Virus record (IMG/VR): IMGVR_UViG_3300035701_000010
Span: 1-64,000 of that record
DNA length: 64,000 nt
Reading direction: 5' to 3' (one strand)
Origin: a virus
Shown: positions 41,454 through 49,768 of the stretch, piece by piece
How positions within the stretch are numbered: position 1 is the first letter of the stretch
How the letters are laid out: the number at the start of each line of letters is the position of its first letter
Notes under the pieces: generated by a model
Seen by the model: only the letters and a program-made list of their open reading frames with translations
What the model was told of the DNA's origin: nothing
The model's database searches: none
Made by a program: the position numbers and the translations under genes

Positions 41454-43303
41454 CCGCTCACCATTTTCATCAGCTGCTCTTCATTAATCATTTTAATTTT
41501 CAAGAACCTTGCTTTGGCGGCTTTTGACGAGATGCTATTTTGATCTGCAATCACTAGATAGTCTAGATTTCTAGAAACGCTCACAATTTTTCCGCCATTT
41601 TGTTCAACCAGTTTAATCAACTCTTCTCTTGGTCTCGAGGCGGCTCCAGTGAATTGAAAGGTTTTTCCTTTTAAGATGTTAGTCTTCTCTACTTCAAGAA
41701 ATCTTAATCCTTTACCTTTGAGAAAGGTGTAAAGTTCGTTATAGTCTGGGATGTTGTCTATGAAAGCGGAAGCAACGCTTGGTCCTATTCCTTTAACGGC
41801 AATGAGTTTATTGAACATCTCATTGATTGGCATTGTGAACATTCTGCCGAATCCGTTGCGAGCTAAGGTGTCTACAATTATTTTAGCATTCTTGATGGCG
41901 ATTCCAGGAATGCCAAAAGCGGCAAGAAGATTTTCTTCTGTGGTATTCAGAGTCTTCTTTCTTTCTTCTAAAATTTTATCTGCGGATATTTCTCCCAATC
42001 CAACAGCCTTTGCAATTTGTTCCTTAGTTAAATCATAGAAATCTTCAACTACTAGAATATTAAGCTTTTCCAACGTTGGCGTTCGAATTCCTTCTGCTCC
42101 TAGAGTTCGGATAAAATACTCTACAAATGCGAGGGCTTGTCCTTTACAGGTCAATTGGGAGTTAGGGCATATTAAATCTACACCATCTTTCTTAAGAGTC
42201 TCTTGGCAGGATGGGCAATTGGTTGGTTGGTGAAGGACTTTGGCTTTTTTGACCACGCCTGTGATATATGGAATGACATCGCCAGAACGAACAATACTGA
42301 TCACCGCCCCCCTGTCAATCATTCGCTCTGCAAGCCATTGAGCATTGTGTCCGGTAGGGTGTTGAATTTCAACTCCTTGGGTTTCAATTGCATCCACATG
42401 GACGACAGGAACAACTCTTCCGGTGCGAGTAACATTCCATTCTATTTCTGTGACCTTTGTAGATATTGGAGCATCTGAAACTTTGAAGGCTACTTTGTTT
42501 TCAGGAATTTCAACATTCTCTCGTGGAGCATGGTCGGCCATAATGACCAATCCATCCATGTCATAAGTCAAATCGCCCTTGGTTTTAATTTTATTGACCC
42601 ATTTTTCAATCAGCCGATCTGTTTGCGAGATTGTTTCTTTTAAGATTCTAAACCAAGGAGTGACTTTAAAGCCGAGGAGATTAATTTGGTTGATTCGATC
42701 AAATTGAGAGGGGATTTCTTGAGGCCATTCAATGAGTTCATGAAACCAAATAGAGATTCGCTCCATGCCTTGAAGATCATCTCTATTCATGATTCCAGCA
42801 GCGGCATTTCTTTTTGTTTTATAGCCAACCGGAACAGTTCCGGTGATAATTGCTTCTCCTCGCATGGCCACTCTTCCAGATTCACGAATGCTCATGATGG
42901 GAGTTTTGGTGATGGCTTTGGCTTTCCATAAAAGGTCTTGCCCAATATGTCCATCCCCTCGGGTACAGAAGGTAGTTAACTTGCCCTTGTTCCATTCAGC
43001 GTAGATGGAAATACCATCCAGTTTGAAGGAAGCACAAAGGTCATCTTTTTGGTGGGCACGGAGCCACTTACCGGCGTCGGCTGGTCCAATTTTATTCAGG
43101 CTACCAAGAACATAGGGCAGATGAATTTTGGAGCGTTTTACGGGCGCACCTACTTTGGCAAGCAGTTGACTGTCTGGCTTCAGTTTCTTAAGCTTGTCTA
43201 TCAATTGGTCGAACTCTTGGTCTGAAATTTCGGGCTGTTGGTTGTAATACAATTCTCTGTGATGGGTAATTCTTTCTTCTAGTTTGGCAATACGATCAAC
43301 CAT
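41450..43303 (-). CDS. ligA: NAD-dependent DNA ligase
   Basis: 617 residues, slightly shorter than bacterial LigA. The adenylation Lys is K94 in SFKLDGIS, followed by RGDGHIGQD. An OB domain, a Cys4 zinc finger (CPSCQETL...CPNSQLTC near 370-395), helix-hairpin-helix repeats (VKGIGPSVASAF) and a C-terminal BRCT domain (FQFTGAASRPREEL to the end) are all present. It should seal Okazaki fragments and repair nicks with the phage DnaE and UDG. GGAGGGAACAA precedes ATG 43303. Confidence 0.95.
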   Translation of the reverse strand: MVDRIAKLEERITHHRELYYNQQPEISDQEFDQLIDKLKKLKPDSQLLAKVGAPVKRSKIHLPYVLGSLNKIGPADAGKWLRAHQKDDLCASFKLDGISIYAEWNKGKLTTFCTRGDGHIGQDLLWKAKAITKTPIMSIRESGRVAMRGEAIITGTVPVGYKTKRNAAAGIMNRDDLQGMERISIWFHELIEWPQEIPSQFDRINQINLLGFKVTPWFRILKETISQTDRLIEKWVNKIKTKGDLTYDMDGLVIMADHAPRENVEIPENKVAFKVSDAPISTKVTEIEWNVTRTGRVVPVVHVDAIETQGVEIQHPTGHNAQWLAERMIDRGAVISIVRSGDVIPYITGVVKKAKVLHQPTNCPSCQETLKKDGVDLICPNSQLTCKGQALAFVEYFIRTLGAEGIRTPTLEKLNILVVEDFYDLTKEQIAKAVGLGEISADKILEERKKTLNTTEENLLAAFGIPGIAIKNAKIIVDTLARNGFGRMFTMPINEMFNKLIAVKGIGPSVASAFIDNIPDYNELYTFLKGKGLRFLEVEKTNILKGKTFQFTGAASRPREELIKLVEQNGGKIVSVSRNLDYLVIADQNSISSKAAKARFLKIKMINEEQLMKMVSG

Positions 43304-43322
43304 TTGTTCCCTCCTTGAACGG

Positions 43323-43607
43323 CTATTGTTTTGTCCATCCTCTTGCTTCCATGCACCGAGTCATTGCGTTATTGAAGCTTAATGCTTCGGTAATTCCTGC
43401 TCCGATTCCGGAACCCATTGCCCCTCCCAACGTGGCAGGGGTCATCGTTGACCCGCTAAAAGAAGCGGCGTAACTGCGAGCAGTCATTTCGCATCCAAAT
43501 TTATCACTTTCAAAATCTGCTGTGGTGGCTCCAGATTTGGCGAACATAACTTTTCCCCCACACCCAAGACACGATAACACAATCAACAGCATCAATATAC
43601 TTTTCAT
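43323..43607 (-). CDS. Lipoprotein with glycine-zipper segment
   Basis: 94 residues from ATG 43607 behind GGAGGAGCAAGA. A signal peptide ends at lipobox LSCLGC. The mature part has DKFGCEMTARSYA, a Gly-rich transmembrane-like stretch GGAMGSGIGAG, and CMEARGW near the end. This pattern resembles small outer-membrane lipoproteins of Gram-negative hosts, and may be a lysis or superinfection-related protein. Confidence 0.75.
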   Translation of the reverse strand: MKSILMLLIVLSCLGCGGKVMFAKSGATTADFESDKFGCEMTARSYAASFSGSTMTPATLGGAMGSGIGAGITEALSFNNAMTRCMEARGWTKQ

Positions 43608-44128
43608 TCTTGCTCCTCCTCCCACTTCTTTAAAAGGTTAAAGGTCTTTTTGAAGAGTAAATAGGTCACCATCTTGATGCCAGGAATAGAGCTTTCTCTT
43701 GGACCGGCCACATTGATAACGAGTGGGGCTTTCACGATCCCATAAATATATTTAATGGTTCCTGCAATGTGATACTCCTGCATCTTATGCGTCGGGCTGT
43801 AGACGAGAAGACGATGCTTTCTTAACTCTTCAGCCAATTTGCCTGTTAATTTGGTTCCAGGACCTCCTTTCTGATCAGGATCAATAATGATTGTGAGATC
43901 TGAATCTTGAACATTTTGTTTAGTTCTGGGTGACCATTTTTCAGAAGCATGTTCTTTCAGACCATAAATAGATCCAAGTTTAGGGCTAGGTCCATCTTCA
44001 GTCTTAAACCCTTTAGGTGCCGTTCCGCCTGTTTTTAATCCACTTTTCTTGGCTGCTTTTAAAGCTCCGAAGTCAACCCCTGTTTGGCCGCCGGATATAA
44101 TTCTTCTAATGTATTTTGTGGTTCCCAT
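43604..44128 (-). CDS. YpsA-related SLOG-type protein (putative molybdenum carrier family)
   Basis: 174 residues with IISGGQTGVDFGALKAA near 10-26, TGGTAPKGFKTEDGPSP, LTIIIDPDQKGGPGTKLT and the C-terminal INVAGPRES, the hallmark of the circularly permuted YpsA/SLOG family that binds nucleotide-like ligands. Pfam calls relatives molybdenum carrier proteins without proof. In phages it may process or sense nucleotides. It overlaps the lipoprotein gene start by four bases. Confidence 0.8.
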   Translation of the reverse strand: MGTTKYIRRIISGGQTGVDFGALKAAKKSGLKTGGTAPKGFKTEDGPSPKLGSIYGLKEHASEKWSPRTKQNVQDSDLTIIIDPDQKGGPGTKLTGKLAEELRKHRLLVYSPTHKMQEYHIAGTIKYIYGIVKAPLVINVAGPRESSIPGIKMVTYLLFKKTFNLLKKWEEEQE

Positions 44129-44388
44129 TCTATCCTCATTGCTTGTGGAAGTAAATGAACTGTATCTCCACTCATTGGCTTCACGGCCATTTTAGCTGGA
44201 GCAAAAAAATCATTTCTTGGAGAAGAAACTATTATTCCATTAATACGAGTCTTTTGACCAATTGTCCAATTGGCTTTGGAAGTGTTAGAAATCCATCCTT
44301 CAGATGCAAGAGCGAATTGCACCCATCTCGGTTCGCTTAAAGAACCATCATTAAATATTAAGTGTATCTTAAACTTTGGAAATTTCAT
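44059..44388 (-). CDS. Hypothetical protein, 109 aa
   Basis: Start at ATG 44388 behind AGGAGCGTTCTAAG. Beta-rich, starts MKFPKFKIHLIFNDGSLSEP, with a TIGQKTRINGIIVSSP core. It overlaps the SLOG gene start by 70 bases in another frame. Unknown. Confidence 0.5.
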   Translation of the reverse strand: MKFPKFKIHLIFNDGSLSEPRWVQFALASEGWISNTSKANWTIGQKTRINGIIVSSPRNDFFAPAKMAVKPMSGDTVHLLPQAMRIEWEPQNTLEELYPAAKQGLTSEL

Positions 44389-44389
44389 C

Positions 44390-44632
44390 TTAGAACGCTC
44401 CTGAATTTGAAAAAGAATCTCTCTGTTTTTCAAAGAAACGAAACTTCAGATTGAGTATTCCATTTTTGGCTTTGAAATAAGCAAGTTCTTGGCTATAGTA
44501 GTCTGGGATGTCAGAAACTTTAATGTGCCAATCTGTTTTTGCTCTAAGTTCTTTGATCAAGTTTTTAATGGACTTTTTAGCCCCGTGATCAAATAACTCA
44601 AGCTGAATTTCAATAGTGATTTCTGGGATCAA
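44390..44632 (-). CDS. Hypothetical protein, 80 aa, TTG start
   Basis: TTG at 44632 is chosen because AGGAGGTGCGTCAAA precedes it at proper spacing. The protein begins (M)IPEITIEIQLELFDHGA and has an alternating beta/alpha pattern like a small RNA- or DNA-binding fold. No family recognised. Confidence 0.5.
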   Translation of the reverse strand: MIPEITIEIQLELFDHGAKKSIKNLIKELRAKTDWHIKVSDIPDYYSQELAYFKAKNGILNLKFRFFEKQRDSFSNSGAF

Positions 44633-44651
44633 TTTGACGCACCTCCTTTCT

Positions 44652-44927
44652 CTAGTCTTTTGTATCGATGGCGTTGAGCAGCATCCATTCCTTATCCATA
44701 TCAATCACTGTAAGTTGGCCGAAAATTTGTTGGTTAATGAGCCATAAGCATTTTCTAAAGCGAGCCGCTCCTTTTGAATCTAAGAGTCGTGTTGAAAATT
44801 CAGGTTTAATTCTAAAATCCATAGCAGAGTTGGTTCTGTTTTCTTTGAGTATTTCGATAAGACGATTGGCCATTGCAATCGTATTCACCGGCAATGCTGT
44901 TTCATGGATTGTTTCCTCAATGTTCAT
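44652..44927 (-). CDS. Hypothetical protein, 91 aa
   Basis: Begins MNIEETIHETALPVNTIAMA after AAAAGGAGGAATAC. Alpha/beta with a QQIFGQLTVIDMDKEWMLL end. No motif. Ends before the TTG-start gene. Confidence 0.55.
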   Translation of the reverse strand: MNIEETIHETALPVNTIAMANRLIEILKENRTNSAMDFRIKPEFSTRLLDSKGAARFRKCLWLINQQIFGQLTVIDMDKEWMLLNAIDTKD

Positions 44928-45346
44928 GTATTCCTCCTTTTCATTCGCTTAGGGGTTCTTATTATGGGTTGAACCTTTTTGACTGGGAATCTTCTAATCT
45001 TAGGAACTCTAGTCACCTCCTTTGCTTTTCGTATTCTCCATTCAAACTTAATCTTTTTCTTTAAGAAAGAAATGGTTTCTCTGACTTTTTTGTTCCAAAC
45101 AAATTGAAAAGTTCCCAGTTTAAATTGATGCTTATCCCATTCCTGCCATGAAAGTTTTTTGTAATCACCTTTTCGGTCAATAAGATATACGAAGAGGTAA
45201 GTGGCTAGAGCCACAAGAAAATATTTTTGGTTGATTTCGACAACTGTTCCAAGTCGGCAATGGTGCCTTTGTTCTGTTTGAGAAATTCTGTAAGAACGTT
45301 TTCTTTTTTCTGAACGAAGTGGATCAATAAATCTTTTTCTTGGCAT
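44924..45346 (-). CDS. Very basic hypothetical protein, 140 aa
   Basis: Start at ATG 45346 after GAGGTTGGCG. Begins MPRKRFIDPLRSEKRKRSYR; a hydrophobic beta core (YFLVALATYLFVYLIDRKGD) is followed by a strongly basic C-terminus (RFPVKKVQPIIRTPKRMKRR). Suggests nucleic acid or RNA binding; unproven. Confidence 0.55.
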   Translation of the reverse strand: MPRKRFIDPLRSEKRKRSYRISQTEQRHHCRLGTVVEINQKYFLVALATYLFVYLIDRKGDYKKLSWQEWDKHQFKLGTFQFVWNKKVRETISFLKKKIKFEWRIRKAKEVTRVPKIRRFPVKKVQPIIRTPKRMKRRNT

Positions 45347-45355
45347 CGCCAACCT

Positions 45356-45646
45356 CTATATATGGGGCAGGTAGAATAGATTACTATTGACACTAGTCAT
45401 AATTTCCTTAGCCAGGTTACATGTCTGTTCATTTCTTAAATCGTACCAGCCCTTGTCATATTTGTCTGCCCACAGTTTGATGCAGGAAAGAAAACATTCC
45501 ATAATTGATTGCTGTAAGGTTGGATGAAGTTTCATAATTTCATCCGCAAATTCTTTTTCGTGAGTATCTGTTGAGTTAACCAAGTGAGCCAGTGAATCGA
45601 CTACGTTCATCACCTCTTGATTGATTTCTACTAACTTTTTCTTCAT
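45356..45646 (-). CDS. Hypothetical helical protein, 96 aa
   Basis: Begins MKKKLVEINQEVMNVVDSLA behind AAAGGAGAATCAGAG. Almost entirely helical with Cys residues, ending FYLPHI. Overlaps the upstream small gene by 71 bases. Unknown. Confidence 0.5.
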   Translation of the reverse strand: MKKKLVEINQEVMNVVDSLAHLVNSTDTHEKEFADEIMKLHPTLQQSIMECFLSCIKLWADKYDKGWYDLRNEQTCNLAKEIMTSVNSNLFYLPHI

Positions 45647-45776
45647 CTCTGATTCTCCTTTCCCATTCTAAAATTTCTTCCTTACTTGGTTTTTTATGAG
45701 AAACTCCTACGTATCCTCTCGTTTTTCCGCTAACGTGAGATCGATGAGTTTTGAATGCGTTGCGCTTCCTTGCCAT
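45576..45776 (-). CDS. Hypothetical basic protein, 66 aa
   Basis: Begins MARKRNAFKTHRSHVSGKTR and contains KKPSKEEILEWERRIRDEE. It is the first gene after the promoter at 45791-45819, but its 3' part overlaps the next gene heavily, so its reality is moderate. Confidence 0.45.
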   Translation of the reverse strand: MARKRNAFKTHRSHVSGKTRGYVGVSHKKPSKEEILEWERRIRDEEKVSRNQSRGDERSRFTGSLG

Positions 45777-45790
45777 GTTTTTCTCCCTAA

Positions 45791-45819
45791 ATTATACCGC
45801 AAGAGAACTCAAGATGCAA
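45791..45819 (-). promoter_or_regulatory. Consensus-like sigma70 promoter
   Basis: TTGCAT and TATAAT with a 17-base spacer and GCGG before the -10; among the best matches in the window. Confidence 0.85.
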
Positions 45820-45842
45820 AGGCCAAACATGCCATTTCCCCC

Positions 45843-46091
45843 TTATAGCGGGATTAATCCTTTTTTGCAGAGGGTATGACTTAAGAAGGCTCCAGTTGCA
45901 AAGACTTGCTTGTTCAATACAATTTCTCCATTTGTTTTGATTACTAAGAAATCTGGATCGTCAGGGAAATGAATTTCCAAACCATCCCATTCATCAGTTA
46001 GGATGGCAATTTTGCCTGACCGCTTCAAAATTTGCGCTTCGAAATTTCGCTCATTTATGCCGGTAATTTTTAGTCCACATTTTCCTTTCAC
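45843..46091 (-). CDS. Hypothetical protein, 82 aa, GTG start
   Basis: GTG at 46091 follows AAGGAGGTAAGTC. A beta-rich domain (ILKRSGKIAILTDEWDGLEI) and a short Cys-containing end. Lies between the transglycosylase gene and the next promoter. Unknown. Confidence 0.55.
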   Translation of the reverse strand: MKGKCGLKITGINERNFEAQILKRSGKIAILTDEWDGLEIHFPDDPDFLVIKTNGEIVLNKQVFATGAFLSHTLCKKGLIPL

Positions 46092-46102
46092 GACTTACCT
46101 CC

Positions 46103-46723
46103 TTATGGCTTTCCAAAACTCATGGTCATAACCATCTCCCCTACTGTTTTCATTACGGTATCGTAGTACCGATCGACCTCTTTTGAACCGAAGTAATAGG
46201 CGAGGGCGTCTTTGGTGGTTTTGTAATCTCTACACAGCTTGCAAAGAATAGCAGTTCCTAATTCTATATTGGGTTTTATTTGATAGAGGTGCATTTTGTC
46301 AGTAATCCCAAGATCTTTAGCTTCCTTAGATCCAATCCAACTTTCCATAATCTGCATCAACCCTATGGCTCCTTTTTTGCTTACGGCCATTTGATTGTAA
46401 TTTGATTCTACTTCTATAATGGCGAGAATGACTAGGGCGGAAACTCTTTTTCTTTCTCCAGCTTCTATTACATGATTAGCGATAATGAGAGCGACCATTG
46501 GATCTAATCTAGGTTGGCGAGCTAAGATGATTGGAAGGAGTTGTGGAACAGTAAGATCTGGAAGATAAACAATTCGGTCTACGTATTCAATTCTTGGATT
46601 GTTCATGAGATCTGTAATGATAGAATTTTTGATTTGTTGCTCGTAAATGGAGTAAATGATGATTACAATAAGAAGCATGGCTAAGAAAATTGGTCTGACT
46701 TGCTCGTACATCGGATGTCTCAT
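46103..46723 (-). CDS. Membrane-anchored lytic transglycosylase
   Basis: 206 residues from ATG 46723 behind GGAGGAAATTGCA. A transmembrane segment IFLAMLLIVIIIYSIY lies near 11-27. The SLT domain carries VILAIIEVESNYNQMAVS with the catalytic Glu near residue 106, then KKGAIGLMQIM and NIELGTAILCKL. It cuts peptidoglycan beta-1,4 bonds between MurNAc and GlcNAc. As a lone membrane-bound enzyme it may aid DNA entry or host lysis; no holin was identified next to it. Confidence 0.85.
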   Translation of the reverse strand: MRHPMYEQVRPIFLAMLLIVIIIYSIYEQQIKNSIITDLMNNPRIEYVDRIVYLPDLTVPQLLPIILARQPRLDPMVALIIANHVIEAGERKRVSALVILAIIEVESNYNQMAVSKKGAIGLMQIMESWIGSKEAKDLGITDKMHLYQIKPNIELGTAILCKLCRDYKTTKDALAYYFGSKEVDRYYDTVMKTVGEMVMTMSFGKP

Positions 46724-46751
46724 TGCAATTTCCTCCTTTAATGGTTTATTC

Positions 46752-46979
46752 TTACTCAATCACAAAAACCATGATGGGTTCTGGATAGTCTAGTTTGGTG
46801 TTTTCTATGGCATCTATCTCTACTAATTTTCTACCGTAGAGTTCCTTGTATTCTTCTTTAAGGATCTTGACTGGTCGGCCTTTGACAAATTCATAGAGTT
46901 CTTGCCCCATCGAATCCTCATCACTTAAGAAAACAAGATACCGTCTGCTTTTGAATTTTTCCTGTTTGGTCTTCGCCAT
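46752..46979 (-). CDS. Hypothetical protein, 75 aa
   Basis: Begins MAKTKQEKFKSRRYLVFLSD; alpha/beta with EYKELYGRKLVEIDAIEN and a hydrophobic end. Unknown; overlaps the longer upstream reading of the transglycosylase frame, supporting the later transglycosylase start. Confidence 0.5.
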   Translation of the reverse strand: MAKTKQEKFKSRRYLVFLSDEDSMGQELYEFVKGRPVKILKEEYKELYGRKLVEIDAIENTKLDYPEPIMVFVIE

Positions 46980-46991
46980 AAGCCATCTCCT

Positions 46992-47246
46992 TTATTTCAA
47001 TGTTACGCTTTCTAGCAGTTCAACTTCATTGTGATTGGTTGGGCTATTCCATTCTTCGATTCCAATGTAGCAAATTACTCCTCCAGTAAAGGAAAAATCT
47101 GCTGTGTGAACATAGGGTCTGAAGAATGTAATTTCTCCATCCTTAATTTGTTTCACCACACTGTCCTGAAAGGCGGGAGATGGTTTTTCAGGGTCCCAAA
47201 ATCTGATCCTATCTCCCAATTTTAATTCTTTCATTTTAACTTTCAT
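46992..47246 (-). CDS. Hypothetical protein, 84 aa
   Basis: Start at ATG 47246 behind GGAGGGACAA; it overlaps the preceding stop (ATGA). Contains LKLGDRIRFWDPEKPSP, a short beta-barrel-like pattern found in small phage proteins. Function unknown. Confidence 0.55.
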   Translation of the reverse strand: MKVKMKELKLGDRIRFWDPEKPSPAFQDSVVKQIKDGEITFFRPYVHTADFSFTGGVICYIGIEEWNSPTNHNEVELLESVTLK

Positions 47247-47530
47247 TTGTCCCTCCATACTCTGTATTCATGGTCAGCGACCTTTCTGACAATGAAGTGC
47301 TTGTTGGGAAACTTCTTGTGGTAGAGGGCAATGGACCCGTAAATCGTGTTTCGCAACACATTTTCTTTCTTTTTAGGATTGTTAATGGCAAAGGAATCTC
47401 CAACTTTCATTTCTGAAAATGGATATTTTATTCCGTTTCTCATCCTTTGCTCTGGCACTTTGATTCCCTTTTCAATGCCGCCCACATACGTTCCATTACT
47501 CTCTTCGGTTGTTGCTGGTGTTCTTTTCAT
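47243..47530 (-). CDS. Small phage protein of a recurrent family, 95 aa
   Basis: Contains GIKYPFSEMKVGDSFAI near 34 and KKFPNKHFIVRKVADHEYRV near the end. This pattern is common in small proteins of large phages, with no known role. GGAGGACCAAATG-type RBS. Confidence 0.6.
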   Translation of the reverse strand: MKRTPATTEESNGTYVGGIEKGIKVPEQRMRNGIKYPFSEMKVGDSFAINNPKKKENVLRNTIYGSIALYHKKFPNKHFIVRKVADHEYRVWRDK

Positions 47531-47540
47531 TTGGTCCTCC

Positions 47541-48065
47541 TTAACGGCTTCCTAAGCATCTAGACTTAGGATCCTTGAAAGCGGTTAGTCTTAAGGTCTC
47601 CAATATTCCCAGTTCACTCGCTCCTCCAATACTTTTCTCTCCTTGCCATAATCCCCATTCGTTCAATTTCCAATTTCTGGATTTAGCCACCCTGCGACAA
47701 TAGATGTTAAACTCCTTGTCTCCTGTAAAATGGAGTATGGAGGCTCCGATAGAGAATTTGTTGGTGATCAGAAAATCGAATTGGACATGGTTGTGAATAA
47801 GAGATACTTTCTTATCGCCAGCCGAAATAATTTGATCTGCAAAGGCTCTTAGGTTGTGAAGAAAGACATCAAGAATCTTTGGGATCACTACAAAATCTAG
47901 ATCATGGACTATTCGCTCTTCTCTCCTGTAAGAACCGCAGGCGATAAGATTGACGGAATAAGTGGCAAATCTATGTCTTATTTCTTCAACAGCCATTTGC
48001 GCTTCATCTAATGTTAACGTTCTTACTTCGTCAATGGGGTCGATTTGTTGATGGATTGTTTCCAT
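47541..48065 (-). CDS. DNA polymerase X-like nucleotidyltransferase
   Basis: 174 residues. CGSYRREERIVHDLDFVVIP near 43-62 gives the GS-helix turn and DxD catalytic pair (Asp55, Asp57), with a third Asp in VQFDFLITN (Asp97). The C-terminus (ILHFTGDKEFNIYCRRVAKS, NEWGLW) matches the thumb of Pol beta/X enzymes. It lacks the 8-kDa and fingers domains, so it is a minimal polymerase, possibly for gap filling with the UDG and ligase encoded in this window. Confidence 0.8.
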   Translation of the reverse strand: METIHQQIDPIDEVRTLTLDEAQMAVEEIRHRFATYSVNLIACGSYRREERIVHDLDFVVIPKILDVFLHNLRAFADQIISAGDKKVSLIHNHVQFDFLITNKFSIGASILHFTGDKEFNIYCRRVAKSRNWKLNEWGLWQGEKSIGGASELGILETLRLTAFKDPKSRCLGSR

Positions 48066-48077
48066 TAGTCACCTCCT

Positions 48078-48281
48078 TTATTTTAAATTGTTTGGAGCAT
48101 CTCTCCTGAATTTAATTCCTGGCTGCGTGTGGGGTGGGGTCAAGCCCACAAAGACACTTTCTTCAGAAATTCTAGTCCAGGCTCCATGAGTCCATTCGAT
48201 CCAATCCTGGCCTTGGATAAGTTCGGTGTCTTCTAATTCCCTAGTCATTTCAAAAAACAATGGTCCTTTATTTAACATCAT
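48078..48281 (-). CDS. Hypothetical protein, 67 aa
   Basis: Start at ATG 48281 behind AAAGGAGAA. Begins MMLNKGPLFFEMTRELED with DWIEWTHGAWTRISEESV. Overlaps the upstream zinc protein end by 14 bases. Unknown. Confidence 0.5.
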   Translation of the reverse strand: MMLNKGPLFFEMTRELEDTELIQGQDWIEWTHGAWTRISEESVFVGLTPPHTQPGIKFRRDAPNNLK

Positions 48282-48531
48282 TTCTCCTTTCTTCTTCACT
48301 TTTACCATCTCTAAGATGAGCGAAAATGAAGATGTCTGATGAACAATTGTAACATAGGTCTAGATTTTTTGTTTTGGTATCTGTAATTTGTTGAAGACTA
48401 AAGGTGACTTCTACCAACTTATCTTTTCCTTTATCTTTCAATAATCCATGGGCGCTGCGTCTAGTTTTTCCATCAATAAACCCATCCAGCGTAATCTCTT
48501 CCCCACATCGATCACAAAAATTCTTTTTCAT
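48268..48531 (-). CDS. Zinc-finger-like protein, 87 aa
   Basis: Start at ATG 48531 behind AAAAAGGAGAAAACA. FCDRCGEEITLDGFID and LDLCYNCSSD supply two CxxC knuckles about 50 residues apart. It ends with a charged KSEEERR tail. Probably a small metal-stabilised adaptor. Confidence 0.6.
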   Translation of the reverse strand: MKKNFCDRCGEEITLDGFIDGKTRRSAHGLLKDKGKDKLVEVTFSLQQITDTKTKNLDLCYNCSSDIFIFAHLRDGKSEEERRNDVK

Positions 48532-48544
48532 TGTTTTCTCCTTT

Positions 48545-48769
48545 TTAATTGTTGATTTGTGAAACGACAGCCACATATTGAGGCAATAGTTTTTCTGCTT
48601 CTTTTCTGGTTTTGAAATAACATGATTCGCGGGAATAGGGTCCGCATTTGCACCAAGTTCCTATATAAAATCCAGCATTAGAATGCAGAACTTTTGGGTT
48701 TAGAACTGTTTTACAATCTGGGCAGATACTTTCAGCTCCGGTTAAAATTGTTTCTTTAGAAACAGCCAT
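48545..48769 (-). CDS. Zinc-ribbon protein, 74 aa
   Basis: ICPDCKTVLN and WCKCGPYSRESC give a Cys cluster. GGAGGATGGAACA precedes ATG 48769. Part of a row of tiny Cys-rich genes. Confidence 0.6.
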   Translation of the reverse strand: MAVSKETILTGAESICPDCKTVLNPKVLHSNAGFYIGTWCKCGPYSRESCYFKTRKEAEKLLPQYVAVVSQINN

Positions 48770-48809
48770 TGTTCCATCCTCCTTGTTGTTGAAATTGATA
48801 ATGGTTTGT

Positions 48810-48959
48810 TTATTTATTTTTCACTTCGTTATCAATAATTTTTATTAGAAGAATAATAGCGCATATCCACCCTAAAAGGGCATTCCAATTTTTAGCATAG
48901 GCACTTGCAATGATGTCTGCTATGAATAAAATTGCTAATATGATATATGTTACCATCAT
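48810..48959 (-). CDS. Two-segment membrane peptide, 49 aa
   Basis: Start at ATG 48959 behind GTGAGAAC. MMVTYIILAILFIADIIASA and NALLGWICAIILLIKI are two hydrophobic segments with a short charged tail (DNEVKNK). Size and topology fit a small membrane protein such as a holin, but without neighbours that prove it. Confidence 0.45.
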   Translation of the reverse strand: MMVTYIILAILFIADIIASAYAKNWNALLGWICAIILLIKIIDNEVKNK

Positions 48960-48981
48960 GTTCTCACCCACATGCTTCCTT

Positions 48982-49248
48982 TTAAAAGTCATATTCTTGT
49001 TCAGAACATCCACAGGTATATTGAATGTATTGAACATAGAAACCTTGATCAAAGTAGAAATAATTTGCGGACCATTGTCTCCTTGGAATGCTATGGTCTA
49101 CAGTAAAATATTCAATTTCATCAGGATCGCCATTTTCTTTTAACATATTGGCGATTAGATCATCACAGTCTGTGCATCCTAAAGGACCATTGTCCCCGCC
49201 ACAGGAGGCCATTAGTAAGAGAAGAATAACAATAAGAAAAGTTTTCAT
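48982..49248 (-). CDS. Small lipoprotein, 88 aa
   Basis: Signal peptide MKTFLIVILLLLMASCGG with lipobox LMASC; the mature part has CTDCDD and a TCGCSEQE end with several Cys. Suggests an envelope-located lipoprotein of a Gram-negative host. Possible lysis or exclusion role. Confidence 0.7.
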   Translation of the reverse strand: MKTFLIVILLLLMASCGGDNGPLGCTDCDDLIANMLKENGDPDEIEYFTVDHSIPRRQWSANYFYFDQGFYVQYIQYTCGCSEQEYDF

Positions 49249-49257
49249 TGAACTCTC

Positions 49258-49602
49258 CTAATCTTCAAAGATTTGAGGAAGTTTGCTCATGAATTCATAG
49301 GCTTTCTCTGCCGCTTCGGTGTGGGTAAGATTTGGTTCTTTGTTCCTATAGGCGTTGCAGGTCTCTGCGACGAAGTCGACATAGCGGATTCTTTTGATTT
49401 TTTCGTCATCGGTTTTGACAAGAACTTGGGTGGCACATCTTCCAATAATGGATTTAACGATGCTGGTATCTGTACTTGAAACATAGTCTAATTGTTCTAC
49501 AAACCTTTTCTTCATGGTCATGACGGTTATAAGGTAAGCCTCTTTTTCAAGAGGAACTTTGAGCAATCCTTTTTGTGTCTTGATTGATTCTGCATTCTTC
49601 AT
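49258..49602 (-). CDS. Hypothetical protein, 114 aa
   Basis: Start at ATG 49602 (spacing 8 from AAGGAG), alternatively ATG 49608. Helical and charged, with MTMKKRFVEQLDYVSSTDTS and a THTEAAEKAYEFMSKLP end. Overlaps the upstream gene by about 56 bases. Unknown. Confidence 0.5.
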   Translation of the reverse strand: MKNAESIKTQKGLLKVPLEKEAYLITVMTMKKRFVEQLDYVSSTDTSIVKSIIGRCATQVLVKTDDEKIKRIRYVDFVAETCNAYRNKEPNLTHTEAAEKAYEFMSKLPQIFED

Positions 49603-49768
49603 TTTCATGTCTCCTTTTTGCGCTTTCTGGAACTCTCCACCATTCTGAATCTTCATCTCGAATCAAGATTCTTCCGCATTGATGGCACCACCAGTGGTCA
49701 ATATACGAATCGTCATGATTTTGATGAATAAGATCCATTTCCTCATTCTTTCCGCATTGGCATTCCAT
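49547..49768 (-). CDS. Zinc-ribbon protein, 73 aa
   Basis: Begins MECQCGKNEEMDLIHQNHDD, then WWCHQCGRILIRDEDSEWW. Two CxC/CxxC knuckles about 25 residues apart. The last third reads across the next gene start. Confidence 0.55.
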   Translation of the reverse strand: MECQCGKNEEMDLIHQNHDDSYIDHWWCHQCGRILIRDEDSEWWRVPESAKRRHENEECRINQDTKRIAQSSS

